Below are positions 13,084-21,515 of a stretch of DNA of 54,366 nucleotides, in pieces. The stretch is from positions 1 to 54,366 of the forward strand of contig JAODNA010000007.1 of the NCBI GenBank assembly GCA_025465135.1. The letters are read 5' to 3'. Under the pieces are notes generated by a model. The model searched no databases. It had not been told where the DNA came from and saw only the letters and a list, made by a program, of their open reading frames with translations. The translations under genes and the position numbers were made by a program. Positions within the stretch are counted from its first letter, which is position 1; each line of letters opens with the position of its first letter. Origin of the DNA: Frankiales bacterium. Lineage in GTDB: Bacteria; Actinomycetota; Actinomycetes; Mycobacteriales; SCTD01.

Positions 13084-13813
13084 GGCGATCGAGCTCTGGT
13101 CGCCGGAGCTCGGCTGGTCGCCGCGGGTGATCGTCTACGGCTCCTACGGCCGGCCGGTGGTCGTGTTCCCCAGCAGCGAGGGCATGGCGCACGACTACGA
13201 GAGCAACGGAATGGTGGACGCCGTCCGGCCGCTGCTCGACCAGGGCAGGGTGAAGCTCTACTGCCTCGACTCCTGGGACAGCGGGTCGTGGTACCGCCAC
13301 GACCTCGAGCTGGAGGAGCGGGCACATCTGCACGAGGCCTACGAGCGCTGGGTGGTCCAGGGCGCCGTGCCGTTCATCGACGCAGACTGCGGCGGCCGCC
13401 AGGAGATGCTGACGACGGGGTGCAGCTTCGGGGCCTTCCACGCCGTCAACGTCGCCCTGCGCCGCGCCGACCTCTTCCCGGTCGCCATCGGCCTGTCCGG
13501 GGTCTACGACCTGGCGTCCATGGGGTGGGGGCAACGCGGCGACGCGTTCTACTTCAACAACCCGGTCGACTCCGTCGCCGGTCTCCACGGTGACCACCTG
13601 CGCTGGCTGCAGTCGCAGCTCTCGCTGCTCCTCGTCGCAGGCCAGGGCATGTGGGAGGACACGACGGGCGCCCTCGACAGCACCCGCTCCTTCGGCGGCC
13701 TCTGCGCCTCCAAGGGCCTGCGCGTCGAGACCGACATCTGGGGGCACGACGTCATGCACGACTGGCCGGCATGGCGGGCGCAGATCGCGCACCACCTGCC
13801 GCGCTTCTGCTGA
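13073..13813 (+). CDS. Second esterase-family alpha/beta hydrolase of the trio
   Basis: A 246-residue protein related to the putative esterase family (PF00756). Seen: RPVVVFPSSEGMAHDYE near residue 28, a nucleophile elbow GCSFGAFHA with Ser118, GLSGVYDLASM, and a late histidine in WGHDVMHDWPAWR. There is no signal peptide. The ATG at 13073 overlaps the end of the first esterase by eleven bases, which implies translational coupling; a GTG further upstream (13052) is in frame but less likely. It is followed 16 bases later by the ATP-grasp-like gene. Catalytic residues look intact; the reaction is unknown. Confidence 0.8.
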   Translation: MRREAIELWSPELGWSPRVIVYGSYGRPVVVFPSSEGMAHDYESNGMVDAVRPLLDQGRVKLYCLDSWDSGSWYRHDLELEERAHLHEAYERWVVQGAVPFIDADCGGRQEMLTTGCSFGAFHAVNVALRRADLFPVAIGLSGVYDLASMGWGQRGDAFYFNNPVDSVAGLHGDHLRWLQSQLSLLLVAGQGMWEDTTGALDSTRSFGGLCASKGLRVETDIWGHDVMHDWPAWRAQIAHHLPRFC

Positions 13814-13829
13814 GTCGAGAAGGAGACGC

Positions 13830-15062
13830 ATGAGCGACACGAGGCACCTGCTCGGACTGCTGCTCGGCACGGAGGAGGACTGGCCAGGCGCGTTCGAGCA
13901 GCTGGTGCGGCGCTACGACCCCGCGCTGAAGGTCGGTGGTGACACCCACCGCTTCGACGTCGAGCGGATCACGATCGAGCCTTTCGACCTCCGGCAGAAG
14001 AGCCGCTACGACCTGGTCGTCGACCGGCTCGCCTACTGGTACTACGTCCCGCGTGAGTGGCTGAAGAAGGTCGCTCTCATGGACGACGTCTACCTCCTCA
14101 ACAACCCGTTCACGTTCCAGTCGATGGAGAAGCACGCGGCCTACTGCGCCATGATCCGCCTCGGGCTGAAGGTGCCGGAGACCTGGCTGGTGCCCCACAA
14201 GCAGCCCCCGGACAACCCGCGGTTCCCCTACACAGCGGCGAAGTACAACCGCTTCTTCGACATCGCCGAGGTCGCCGAGAAGGTCGGCTACCCGCTCTAC
14301 ATGAAGCCGTACGACGGCGGCGCCTGGGTCGGCGTGACGCGCATCAAGGACTCCGACGACCTGCGCAAGGCCTACGACGAGTCCGGTGAGCGACTCATGC
14401 ACCTGCAGGCCAGCGTCGAGGGCTTCGACGTCTTCGCCAGGTCGCTGTCGATCGGCGCCGAGACGATGGTCATGAAGTTCGCCCCCGACCGGCCGATGCA
14501 CGACCGCTACAGCGTTGACCACCACTTCCTCGACCCGGCCGTGGGCGAGGAGGTCGTGACGATCGGCAAGGTCGTCAACGCCTTCTTCAAGTGGGAGTTC
14601 AACTCCTGCGAAACCCTCGTCCGCGGCGGCCAGGTCCACCCGATCGACTACGCCAACGCGTGCCCCGACGTCGCCATCACCTCGCTGCACTACTACTTCC
14701 CGTGGGCGATGAGCGCCCTGGTGAAGTGGTCGCTGTTCTGCACGACCACGGGGCGCAAGCCGCGACTGGACCTGGACACCGCGCGCTGGTACGAGATCGC
14801 CGACGCTGAGTCGTCCTACGAGGACAAGATCGCCGCCTACCGCAAGCTGGCCGACGACTACTTCCAGCAGGAGCAGTACGACGAGTTCGTCGCGACGTCG
14901 CTGGGCGACTTCGACCGGGTTGCCGTCGACTACTTCGCCTCCCCGGACTTCGACCGGCTCCTGGTCGAGACGGTGACGAGCACCTTCCCCGCGCACGAGC
15001 ACGAGCAGTTCGTCGCGCACTATCGGGGGCTCCTCGCCGCCTGGGTGCGGGACGCCGGCTAG
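13830..15062 (+). CDS. ATP-grasp-like protein, third gene of the esterase trio
   Basis: A 410-residue protein with the layout of an ATP-grasp ligase. Seen: a preparatory region ending in KVPETWLVPHKQ (about 114-125), VGYPLYMKPYDGGAW (152-166) with K159 and the glycine loop, EGFDVFARS (197-205), and acidic/amide positions in EFNSCE (256-261) and PIDYANACPD (271-280) where Mg-ATP ligands are expected. ATP-grasp enzymes join a carboxylate to an amine or thiol through an acyl phosphate. AGGAG lies five bases before the ATG. Together with two esterase-fold neighbours it suggests a small amide- or ester-forming and cleaving pathway; substrate and product are unknown. The family call rests on motifs, not on a profile search. 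Confidence 0.65.
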   Translation: MSDTRHLLGLLLGTEEDWPGAFEQLVRRYDPALKVGGDTHRFDVERITIEPFDLRQKSRYDLVVDRLAYWYYVPREWLKKVALMDDVYLLNNPFTFQSMEKHAAYCAMIRLGLKVPETWLVPHKQPPDNPRFPYTAAKYNRFFDIAEVAEKVGYPLYMKPYDGGAWVGVTRIKDSDDLRKAYDESGERLMHLQASVEGFDVFARSLSIGAETMVMKFAPDRPMHDRYSVDHHFLDPAVGEEVVTIGKVVNAFFKWEFNSCETLVRGGQVHPIDYANACPDVAITSLHYYFPWAMSALVKWSLFCTTTGRKPRLDLDTARWYEIADAESSYEDKIAAYRKLADDYFQQEQYDEFVATSLGDFDRVAVDYFASPDFDRLLVETVTSTFPAHEHEQFVAHYRGLLAAWVRDAG

Positions 15063-15099
15063 GGCTTCACCCGACGCCGGTTCGTGCCGATGGGTCCCT

Positions 15100-17400
15100 G
15101 TGAGCCCGATGTCCGCCGCTCCCTCCGGGCAGAAGGCTGCCCAGGAGGCCTCCCTCCGGCGCTTGCACGCCCTCGTCCGAGGGATCAACGGCGACCTCGA
15201 CCTGGACCGGACCCTCGAGGCGGTCACCAGCGGCATCGTGGAGGGCCTCGGCTTCGAGGTCACCGTGATCAACATGGTGCAGTCCGACGGCGACTTCGAG
15301 GTCGTGGCGGTTGCCGGCTCGGACGAGGCCCGCGAGACCCTGCTCGGCCAGCGGGGGCAGCGGGCCGAGTGGGAGCGCTGGATGTCCTTGTGCACGCCGG
15401 TAGGCGCGCTCCTCGTCGACTACCGCCGCCTCGTCGATGACGGCTCCGACGTACCGACCTGGGTGCCGGACCGGCCCATCAGCGATGACGAGGACGCCTG
15501 GCACCCCCTGGATGCCGTGATCGCTCCGCTGAGGACGTCGCGTTCCGGGCTGCTCGGCACGCTGAGCGTCGATCTGCCGCGCGACGGGCGGCGGCCCACA
15601 GCAGAGACACTCGAGCTCCTCGAGATGTACGCCGCACAGGCCAGCGTCGCGATCGAGAACGCCGCGCTGCACACCGCGCTGGTCACCCGTGACGCCGAGC
15701 GCGAGCAGGCCCTCGGCCGTCTCACCGCGGTGCTGGGCGAGGTCCCTGCGGCGATCCTCGAGGTCGACCTCGACGGCCGGATCCGCACCTGGAACCCCGC
15801 GGCCGAGGAGATGTTCGGCTGGTCCGCCGACGAGGTGATCGGCAAGATCAACCCGACGGTCGACCCGGACGGCTACGACGCAGGTCTGGCCGAGCTCAAG
15901 CGCGGGCAGGTCGACCACCGCCAGTCGGGCCGTCGCCGGCGCAAGGACGGCAGCATGCTGGACGTCGAGATGTCCTCGGCGGTGCTGACCGACGCCGAAG
16001 GTGATGCGTTCGGCTACATCGGTGTGATCTCCGACGTGACCCACCGGGTCGCCATGGAGCGGGAGCTGCGGCACGCCGCGTTCCACGACCCGCTGACCGG
16101 CCTTGCCAACCGGGCCATGCTGCGGGACCGCCTCGACCAGCTCTCCGGCAGCGCGAAGGTCTCGCTGCTGCTGCTCGACCTCGACGGGTTCAAGGCGGTC
16201 AACGACTCACTCGGGCACGAGGTGGGCGACCAGGTGCTGCTGGAGGTGTCGCGGCGCCTCGCGCGCAGCTGCCGGCCCAGCGACCTGCTCGTCCGGCTCG
16301 GCGGTGACGAGTTCGTCGCCCTCGTCGAGGGCGACCAGGAACGCGCGATCACCCTCGCCGACCGGTTCCTGCGGATCCTGTCCGAGCCGATCGCGCTGTC
16401 GGACCGCGACGTGGCGCTCGGCTGCAGCATCGGCATCGCCTCGCCGTCGGAGCACGGCGCCGACAGCGCCCTGCGTGACGCGGACATCGCCATGTACGTC
16501 GCCAAGAGCAAGGGCAAGGGCCGGTACCAGGTGTTCGCGCCGGCGCTCCGCGACAGCGTGCTCGACCGAGCTGCGCTCTCCGACGACCTGCGGTCGGCGG
16601 TCGCCGGAAACCAGCTGACGCTCCGCTACCACCCCGTCATCGACGTGAAGACGCGCGCCGTCGTCGCGTTCGAAGCGCTGCTGCGCTGGAACCACCCGAC
16701 GCGCGGTGAGCTCAGCCCGCTGCTGTTCATCCCGCTCGCCGAGGAGAGCGGCGTCATTCACGAGATCGGCGACTGGGTGCTGGTCGAGGCCTGCAGCGAG
16801 CTGCGCCGGATGCAGACCGACGTCCTCCCCGAGAACAGCAGCATGACCGTCAGCGTCAACCTGTCCGCGGTCCAGCTCCACTCGGCGGGGCTGGTCGAGC
16901 GCGTGCAGCAGATCCTTGCGGAGACCGGCCTCGAGCCCCGGCGACTCGTCCTGGAGCTCACCGAGTCGGTCCTGGTCGAGGACGTCGAGGATGCGGTACG
17001 GGTGCTCGGCCGCCTCCGGTCGATCGGCGTCCGGCTCGCACTCGACGACTTCGGGGCCGGCTACTCCTCGCTGCGCTACCTCAAGCGGCTTCCCTTCGAC
17101 ATCGTCAAGCTCGACAAGGGCCTGCTCGACGGCGTCGACCGCGACCCGGCCGCGCTGGCCCTCGCCGACGCGGTGCTCGGGCTGCTCAACCGACTCGGGC
17201 TGCGGACCTGCGCTGAGGGCATCGAGACGGCTGCGCAGCTGGCCGTCGTCGAGTCGCTCGGCTGCGAGCTGGGCCAGGGGTTCCTCGTCGCGAAGCCACT
17301 GCGGCCCGCCGAGCTGCACAGCCTGCTGGTCGACGGCTGGCCGGCCCCACCGCTGCCGGCGCAGCGCGACGGACGCGTCAAGGCCATCGATCCCGCCTGA
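15100..17400 (+). CDS. GAF-PAS-GGDEF-EAL cyclic-di-GMP signalling protein
   Basis: A 766-residue soluble bifunctional-looking protein. GAF domain about residues 20-190 (ends in AAQASVAIENAAL), PAS about 200-310 (GRIRTWNPAAEEMFGWSADE), GGDEF about 325-480 with the intact signature RLGGDEF, and EAL about 490-745. The EAL set is complete: EALLRW, SVNLSAVQL, LTES, LDDFGAGYSSL, VKLDKGLL, AEGIET and GQGFLVAKPL. Both diguanylate cyclase and phosphodiesterase activities are therefore possible. No transmembrane segment is visible. The start is GTG at 15100 with an ATG nine bases later as alternative. It stands alone between the ATP-grasp trio and the cimA leader; the GAF/PAS ligands are unknown. Confidence 0.93.
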   Translation: MSPMSAAPSGQKAAQEASLRRLHALVRGINGDLDLDRTLEAVTSGIVEGLGFEVTVINMVQSDGDFEVVAVAGSDEARETLLGQRGQRAEWERWMSLCTPVGALLVDYRRLVDDGSDVPTWVPDRPISDDEDAWHPLDAVIAPLRTSRSGLLGTLSVDLPRDGRRPTAETLELLEMYAAQASVAIENAALHTALVTRDAEREQALGRLTAVLGEVPAAILEVDLDGRIRTWNPAAEEMFGWSADEVIGKINPTVDPDGYDAGLAELKRGQVDHRQSGRRRRKDGSMLDVEMSSAVLTDAEGDAFGYIGVISDVTHRVAMERELRHAAFHDPLTGLANRAMLRDRLDQLSGSAKVSLLLLDLDGFKAVNDSLGHEVGDQVLLEVSRRLARSCRPSDLLVRLGGDEFVALVEGDQERAITLADRFLRILSEPIALSDRDVALGCSIGIASPSEHGADSALRDADIAMYVAKSKGKGRYQVFAPALRDSVLDRAALSDDLRSAVAGNQLTLRYHPVIDVKTRAVVAFEALLRWNHPTRGELSPLLFIPLAEESGVIHEIGDWVLVEACSELRRMQTDVLPENSSMTVSVNLSAVQLHSAGLVERVQQILAETGLEPRRLVLELTESVLVEDVEDAVRVLGRLRSIGVRLALDDFGAGYSSLRYLKRLPFDIVKLDKGLLDGVDRDPAALALADAVLGLLNRLGLRTCAEGIETAAQLAVVESLGCELGQGFLVAKPLRPAELHSLLVDGWPAPPLPAQRDGRVKAIDPA

Positions 17401-17441
17401 TCGCGGGACACGGGTCGGACGCTGGAGTAGCGTCTGCCGGG

Positions 17442-17477
17442 ATGAGCCCGGCCACGATCATTACGCGAGCGCGCTGA
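17442..17477 (+). CDS. Isoleucine-codon leader peptide of cimA (11 residues)
   Basis: A short ATG frame encodes MSPATIITRAR and stops at 17475-17477. The adjacent isoleucine codons ATC ATT are at 17457-17462, flanked by threonine codons. A TAnnnT box (TAGCGT, 17428-17433) ends eight bases before the ATG, as for a leaderless transcript. A 12-bp hairpin and an intrinsic terminator follow before cimA. Since citramalate feeds isoleucine synthesis, isoleucine codons are the expected sensor. No separate experimental or database support is available to me. Confidence 0.7.
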   Translation: MSPATIITRAR

Positions 17478-17495
17478 CGACGATCGTCAGCGCGC
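17469..17495 (+). promoter_or_regulatory. Perfect 12-bp hairpin in the cimA leader
   Basis: 17469-17480 pairs with 17484-17495 without mismatch around a three-base loop (CGA). The 5' arm contains the end and stop codon of the leader peptide. A ribosome terminating at 17475-17477 would prevent this hairpin, while a ribosome stalled at the first isoleucine codon would reach only to about 17470 and allow it. A weaker alternative pairs 17454-17459 (Thr-Ile codons) with 17482-17487. Confidence 0.7.
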
Positions 17496-17497
17496 AA

Positions 17498-17530
17498 CCC
17501 TCCCTGCCTTCGGCACGGAGGGTTTTGTCT
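17498..17530 (+). terminator. Intrinsic terminator (attenuator) before cimA
   Basis: CCCTCC at 17498-17503 pairs with GGAGGG at 17517-17522, and TGCC (17505-17508) with GGCA (17512-17515), followed by TTTTGTCT. It lies only two bases after the 12-bp hairpin and 15 bases before the cimA start, leaving no room for a promoter between terminator and gene. Transcription of cimA must therefore read through it. I could not find an antiterminator that competes for either arm. Confidence 0.8.
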
Positions 17531-17544
17531 TTCCTGGAGAAGCG

Positions 17545-19137
17545 ATGAGCACGCCCACGGATGCCTTCCACGTCTACGACACGACCTTGCGCGACGGTGC
17601 GCAGCGCGAGGGCATGTCGCTCTCGGTCAACGACAAGCTGGCGATCGCCCGCCACCTGGACGACCTCGGGGTCGGCTTCATCGAAGGCGGCTGGCCGGGA
17701 GCCAACCCCAAGGACACCGAGTTCTTCCGGCGCGCCCAGTCCGAGCTGAGGCTGCGCACCGCGCAGCTCACCGCCTTCGGCTCGACCCGGCGGGCCGGCG
17801 GCGATGTCGTCACGGACCTTGCGCCGCTGCGCGAGTCGGGTGCCGGCGTCGTCTGCATGGTGGCGAAGTCCGACGTCCGTCACGTCGAGCGGGCCCTGCG
17901 CACGACGCGCGAGGAGAACCTCGCCATGATCCGCGACTCGGTCAGGCACCTGCGGGGCGAGGGGCAGCGCGTCTTCCTCGACGCCGAGCACTTCTTCGAC
18001 GGCTACGTCGCGGACCCGTCGTACGCGATCGAGGTGCTGCGTACGGCGGCGGAGGCCGGCGCGGACGTGGTCGTGCTCTGCGACACCAACGGAGGAATGC
18101 TGCCGCACCGCCTCGCCGAGATCGTCAACGACGTCGTCGGGACTGGGCTTCGGGTCGGTATCCACGCGCACAACGACGCGGCGTGCGCGGTCGCCAACTC
18201 GCTCGCCGCGGTCCATGCGGGTGCCACCCATGTGCAGGGGACGGCAAACGGCTACGGCGAGCGCTGCGGCAACGCCGACCTGTTCAGCATCGTCGCGGCG
18301 CTCGAGGAGAAGGACGGCCGCGAGGTGCTCCCGGCCGGCCGGCTGGTCGAGCTCGGCCGGGTCGCCCACGCCGTCGCGGAGGTCGCCAACATCGCTCCGG
18401 ACCCGCATCAGCCGTGGGTCGGCGCGAGCGCGTTCGCGCACAAGGCGGGGCTGCACGTCAGCGCGATCAAGGCCGATCCCGACCTCTACCAGCACACCGA
18501 TCCGGCCGTCGTCGGCAACGACATGCGGCTGCTCGTCTCCGAGCTCGCGGGTCGCGCGACCATCGAGCTCAAGGGCCGGGCCATGGGCCTGGAGCCCGAC
18601 CGCGCTGCCGTCGGCCGGGTCATCGAGCGGGTCAAGGACCTGGAGTCGGTCGGCTACTCGTTCGAGGCTGCGGAGGCGTCCTTCGAGCTGCTGCTGCGCG
18701 AGGAGATGGGCGAGCGACCCCATTACTTCGACCTCGAGTCCTGGCGGGTGATCGTCGAGCACCGCCAGGGCAAGGACGGCGCGGACGGCCAGGTGGTCTC
18801 CGAGGCGACGGTGAAGCTGCATGCCAAGGGTGAGCGCATCGTGGCGACCGGCGAGGGCAACGGCCCCGTCAACGCTCTCGACAACGCGCTGCGGCGAGCG
18901 CTGGAGAGGCTCTACCCGGGGCTCGCCGCGCTCGAGCTGGTCGACTACAAGGTCCGCATCGTGAGCGGTGCGCACGGCACCGACGCCGTCACGCGGGTCC
19001 TCGTGGAGACCTCCGACGGCACGAGCGAGTGGGACACCGTCGGCGTGCACGAGAACGTCATCGCGGCGTCCTGGCAGGCGCTCGAGGAGGCCTACACCAC
19101 CGGCCTGCTCCGCGAGGGGGTCTCCTCGGACAGCTAG
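17545..19137 (+). CDS. cimA: Citramalate synthase (CimA/LeuA-related)
   Basis: A 530-residue member of the isopropylmalate/homocitrate synthase superfamily. CimA condenses pyruvate with acetyl-CoA to (R)-citramalate, supplying 2-oxobutyrate for isoleucine independently of threonine. Seen: YDTTLRDGAQREGMSLS (11-27) with the catalytic Arg-Asp, FIEGGWPGANPKD, the metal site GIHAHNDAACAVANS, VQGTANGYGERCGNADL, and a C-terminal LeuA-dimer-type regulatory domain (TGEGNGPVNALDNALR). FIEGGWPG and the variant TLRDGAQREG separate it from LeuA, which is also present at 7020. GGAG lies a few bases upstream of the ATG. Expression is probably controlled by the leader and terminator at 17442-17530. Confidence 0.92.
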   Translation: MSTPTDAFHVYDTTLRDGAQREGMSLSVNDKLAIARHLDDLGVGFIEGGWPGANPKDTEFFRRAQSELRLRTAQLTAFGSTRRAGGDVVTDLAPLRESGAGVVCMVAKSDVRHVERALRTTREENLAMIRDSVRHLRGEGQRVFLDAEHFFDGYVADPSYAIEVLRTAAEAGADVVVLCDTNGGMLPHRLAEIVNDVVGTGLRVGIHAHNDAACAVANSLAAVHAGATHVQGTANGYGERCGNADLFSIVAALEEKDGREVLPAGRLVELGRVAHAVAEVANIAPDPHQPWVGASAFAHKAGLHVSAIKADPDLYQHTDPAVVGNDMRLLVSELAGRATIELKGRAMGLEPDRAAVGRVIERVKDLESVGYSFEAAEASFELLLREEMGERPHYFDLESWRVIVEHRQGKDGADGQVVSEATVKLHAKGERIVATGEGNGPVNALDNALRRALERLYPGLAALELVDYKVRIVSGAHGTDAVTRVLVETSDGTSEWDTVGVHENVIAASWQALEEAYTTGLLREGVSSDS

Positions 19138-19147
19138 CCTGCACAGC

Positions 19148-19924
19148 GTGCGCATCGCCCGCTTCTCCCACTCGGGCGACGTCGCCTTCGGCGTCGTCGA
19201 GGGCCCCGGTGAGGATCCTGCCGACCTTGTCGTCGCCGTTGCCGCCGGGCACCCCTTCGCGCCGCTGCAGCTGACCGGCGAGTCGCTGCCGCTGTCGGCG
19301 GTGAAGCTCCTCGCGCCGGTCCTGCCGAGCAAGGTCGTCTGCATCGGCAAGAACTACGCCGACCACGCCGCTGAGATGGGGGGCGCGCCGCCGGAGCAGC
19401 CTGTCGTCTTCCTCAAGCCCTCCACGTCCGTCGTCGGGCCCGGCGACGCGATTGCGCTGCCGCGCAACAGCAGCCGCGTCGACCATGAGGCGGAGCTCGG
19501 CATCGTGATCGGGCGGCTGTGCCGCGAGGTCCCGAAGGAACGGGCCCACGACGTGATCCTCGGTTACACCTGCGGCAACGACGTGACGGCTCGCGACCAC
19601 CAGAAGCAGGACGGCCAGTGGACCCGTGGCAAGGGACACGACACGTTCTGCCCGCTGGGTCCCTGGGTGGAGACCGAGCTGCCGCGTGACGTCGCGGTGC
19701 GCTGCCTCGTCGACGGGGAGGTCCGTCAGGACGGGCGCACGTCGGACCTGATCCACGACGTGCCGGCCATCATCGAGTGGGTGACCGCCTTCATGACCCT
19801 GCTGCCGGGTGACGTGATCCTGACCGGCACCCCGGCCGGCGTCGGGCCGTTGCTCGCCGGTGAGTCCGTGTCGGTCGTCATCGAGGGTCTCGGCACGCTG
19901 ACCAACCCGGTCGTGGCGCGATGA
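19148..19924 (+). CDS. Fumarylacetoacetate hydrolase family protein
   Basis: A 258-residue FAH-fold protein. Seen: CIGKNYADHAAEMGG, the metal-binding acidic pair in VDHEAELGIVIG, GYTCGNDVTARDHQ, KGHDTFCPLGPWV and the C-terminal LTGTPAGVGPL. Members cleave or decarboxylate acylpyruvates (for example HpcE, FAHD1-type acylpyruvase/oxaloacetate decarboxylase); which applies cannot be decided here. The GTG start is preceded by TAGCCT (19135-19140), which overlaps the cimA stop and leaves seven bases to the GTG, so a leaderless transcript is possible. Its stop overlaps the gltX start by four bases. This gene commonly sits upstream of gltX in actinobacteria. Confidence 0.9.
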   Translation: MRIARFSHSGDVAFGVVEGPGEDPADLVVAVAAGHPFAPLQLTGESLPLSAVKLLAPVLPSKVVCIGKNYADHAAEMGGAPPEQPVVFLKPSTSVVGPGDAIALPRNSSRVDHEAELGIVIGRLCREVPKERAHDVILGYTCGNDVTARDHQKQDGQWTRGKGHDTFCPLGPWVETELPRDVAVRCLVDGEVRQDGRTSDLIHDVPAIIEWVTAFMTLLPGDVILTGTPAGVGPLLAGESVSVVIEGLGTLTNPVVAR

Positions 19925-21375
19925 CCGACGTCCGGCTCCGCGTCGCCCCGTCCCCGACGGGGGACCCGCACGTCGGTACGGCGTACGTGTCGCTCTTCTG
20001 CCTAGCCTTCGTCCGCCAGCAGGGCGGTCAGTTCGTGCTGCGGCTCGAGGACACCGACCGCGCACGCTTCCGCGACGACAGCGAGCAGCAGATCTACGAC
20101 ATGCTGCACTGGCTCTCGCTCGACTGGGACGAGGGGCCGGACAAGGGCGGCCCCTACGCGCCGTACCGGCAGAGCGAGCGGCTCGAGACCTACCGGCCGC
20201 ACGTCGACAAGCTGGTTGCAGACGGCCGCGCCTACTACTGCTGGTGCACGCCGGACCGGCTGCAGGAGATGCGCGAGGACCAGCAGAAGCGCAAGGTGCC
20301 GACCGGCTACGACCGGCTCTGCTACGGCAAGACCCGCGAAGAGCGCGCCGAGCTGCCGGGCGCGTCGGACGCCGCCGTCGTGCGGATGCTCATCCCCGAC
20401 GACGTGTCGCTCGTCTTCGACGACGTCATCCGCGGCGAGGTCCATGCGCCTCGTCCCGACGACCAGGTCATCCTCAAGGCCGACGGCTTCCCGACGTACC
20501 ACCTCGCGGTTGTCGTCGACGACCACCTGATGGGGATCACGCACGTCGTGCGCGGCGAGGAGTGGATCTCCTCCACGCCCAAGCACCTGCTGCTGTTCGA
20601 CTGGCTCGGCTGGGACCGGCCGGCCTTTGCGCACATGCCGCTGCTGCGCAACACCGACAAGTCCAAGATCTCCAAGCGGAAGAACCCCGCGGCCCGGCTG
20701 ACGTGGTTCCGCGAGGTGGGCTACCTCCCCGAGGCGCTCGTCAACTTCCTCGACCTGCTCGGCTACTCGCTGCCGTCGGGGGAGGAGATCTTCACCTTTG
20801 CCGAGATGTCGGCCTCGTTCGACTGGTCGCGCGTCAACACCGTCGGTCCGGTGTTCGACCTCGACAAGCTCGGGTGGCTCAACGGCCACTACCTGCGCGC
20901 TCTCGCCGAGGACGACCTCGTACGCCGGATGCTGCCCTTCCTGCAGACCGCCGGTCTCCTGGGGGCCGAGGCGACGCCGGAGCAGCGGGCAGCGCTTGCC
21001 GCGGCCGTGCCCCTGATCCAGACCCGGATGGCCCTGCTGACAGAGGCGCCCGGCCTGCTGCGCTTCCTGCTCGTCGAGGAGGACGACTTCGTCGTCGACC
21101 CCGCGGCCGCGGAGAAGTCGCTCGTGGGGGCGGAGCCGGTGCTCACCGCGGCAGTCACGGCGCTCGAGCCGGTGGAGACCTGGGACACCGAGCACATCCA
21201 GGCTGCTCTCGACGCCGCGTTGCTCGACGGCGGACTCGGGTTGAAGCGCGGCAAGGCCTACGCGCCGATCCGCGCGGCGGTGTGCGGATCGAGCGTCTCG
21301 CCGCCGCTGCCGGAGTCGCTGGCGCTGCTCGGGAAGGACCGGACACTGCGCCGGCTGAGGGCCGCCGGCGTTTGA
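19921..21375 (+). CDS. gltX: Glutamyl-tRNA synthetase
   Basis: Class I aminoacyl-tRNA synthetase charging tRNA-Glu; in most actinobacteria it also mischarges tRNA-Gln for GatCAB. The 484-residue product starts MTDVRLRVAPSPTGDPHVGTAYVSLF, with the HIGH-type signature as PHVG, contains YDRLCYGKTREERAEL, a tRNA-acceptor region HVVRGEEWISSTPKHLLLF, and the KMSKS-type loop as KISKRK. The C-terminal anticodon-binding domain is complete. The start overlaps the preceding stop (ATGA). It lies directly upstream of tRNA-Gln and tRNA-Glu genes, its two likely substrates. Confidence 0.96.
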   Translation: MTDVRLRVAPSPTGDPHVGTAYVSLFCLAFVRQQGGQFVLRLEDTDRARFRDDSEQQIYDMLHWLSLDWDEGPDKGGPYAPYRQSERLETYRPHVDKLVADGRAYYCWCTPDRLQEMREDQQKRKVPTGYDRLCYGKTREERAELPGASDAAVVRMLIPDDVSLVFDDVIRGEVHAPRPDDQVILKADGFPTYHLAVVVDDHLMGITHVVRGEEWISSTPKHLLLFDWLGWDRPAFAHMPLLRNTDKSKISKRKNPAARLTWFREVGYLPEALVNFLDLLGYSLPSGEEIFTFAEMSASFDWSRVNTVGPVFDLDKLGWLNGHYLRALAEDDLVRRMLPFLQTAGLLGAEATPEQRAALAAAVPLIQTRMALLTEAPGLLRFLLVEEDDFVVDPAAAEKSLVGAEPVLTAAVTALEPVETWDTEHIQAALDAALLDGGLGLKRGKAYAPIRAAVCGSSVSPPLPESLALLGKDRTLRRLRAAGV

Positions 21376-21417
21376 GAGCCGTCGCGCCGTTCCGGTAGGC
21401 TGGCGGCCGCAATCCCA

Positions 21418-21489
21418 TGGGGTATGGGGTAATTGGCAGCCCGACGGTTTCTGGTTCCGTTAGTCTTGGTTCGAGTCCAGGTACCCCAG
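21418..21489 (+). tRNA. tRNA-Gln (anticodon CTG)
   Basis: Cloverleaf seen by eye: acceptor TGGGGTA (21418-21424) pairs with TACCCCA (21482-21488), discriminator G at 21489, anticodon CTG at 21451-21453 in the loop TTCTGGT, and T-loop TTCGAGT. CCA is not encoded. The sequence resembles other actinobacterial tRNA-Gln(CUG). Confidence 0.93.
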
Positions 21490-21515
21490 CGTGTCACCCA
21501 CAATTCAACAAGCAC

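Noticed and set aside
12019-13813. Siderophore utilisation locus (Fes-like esterases)
   Set aside because: No iron transporter, siderophore synthase or Fur-like box is visible nearby, and the third gene is ATP-grasp-like.
17401-17497. Antiterminator partner for the cimA terminator
   Set aside because: I searched the leader for sequence complementary to either terminator arm; only trivial 5-base matches were found, so no pairing is claimed.
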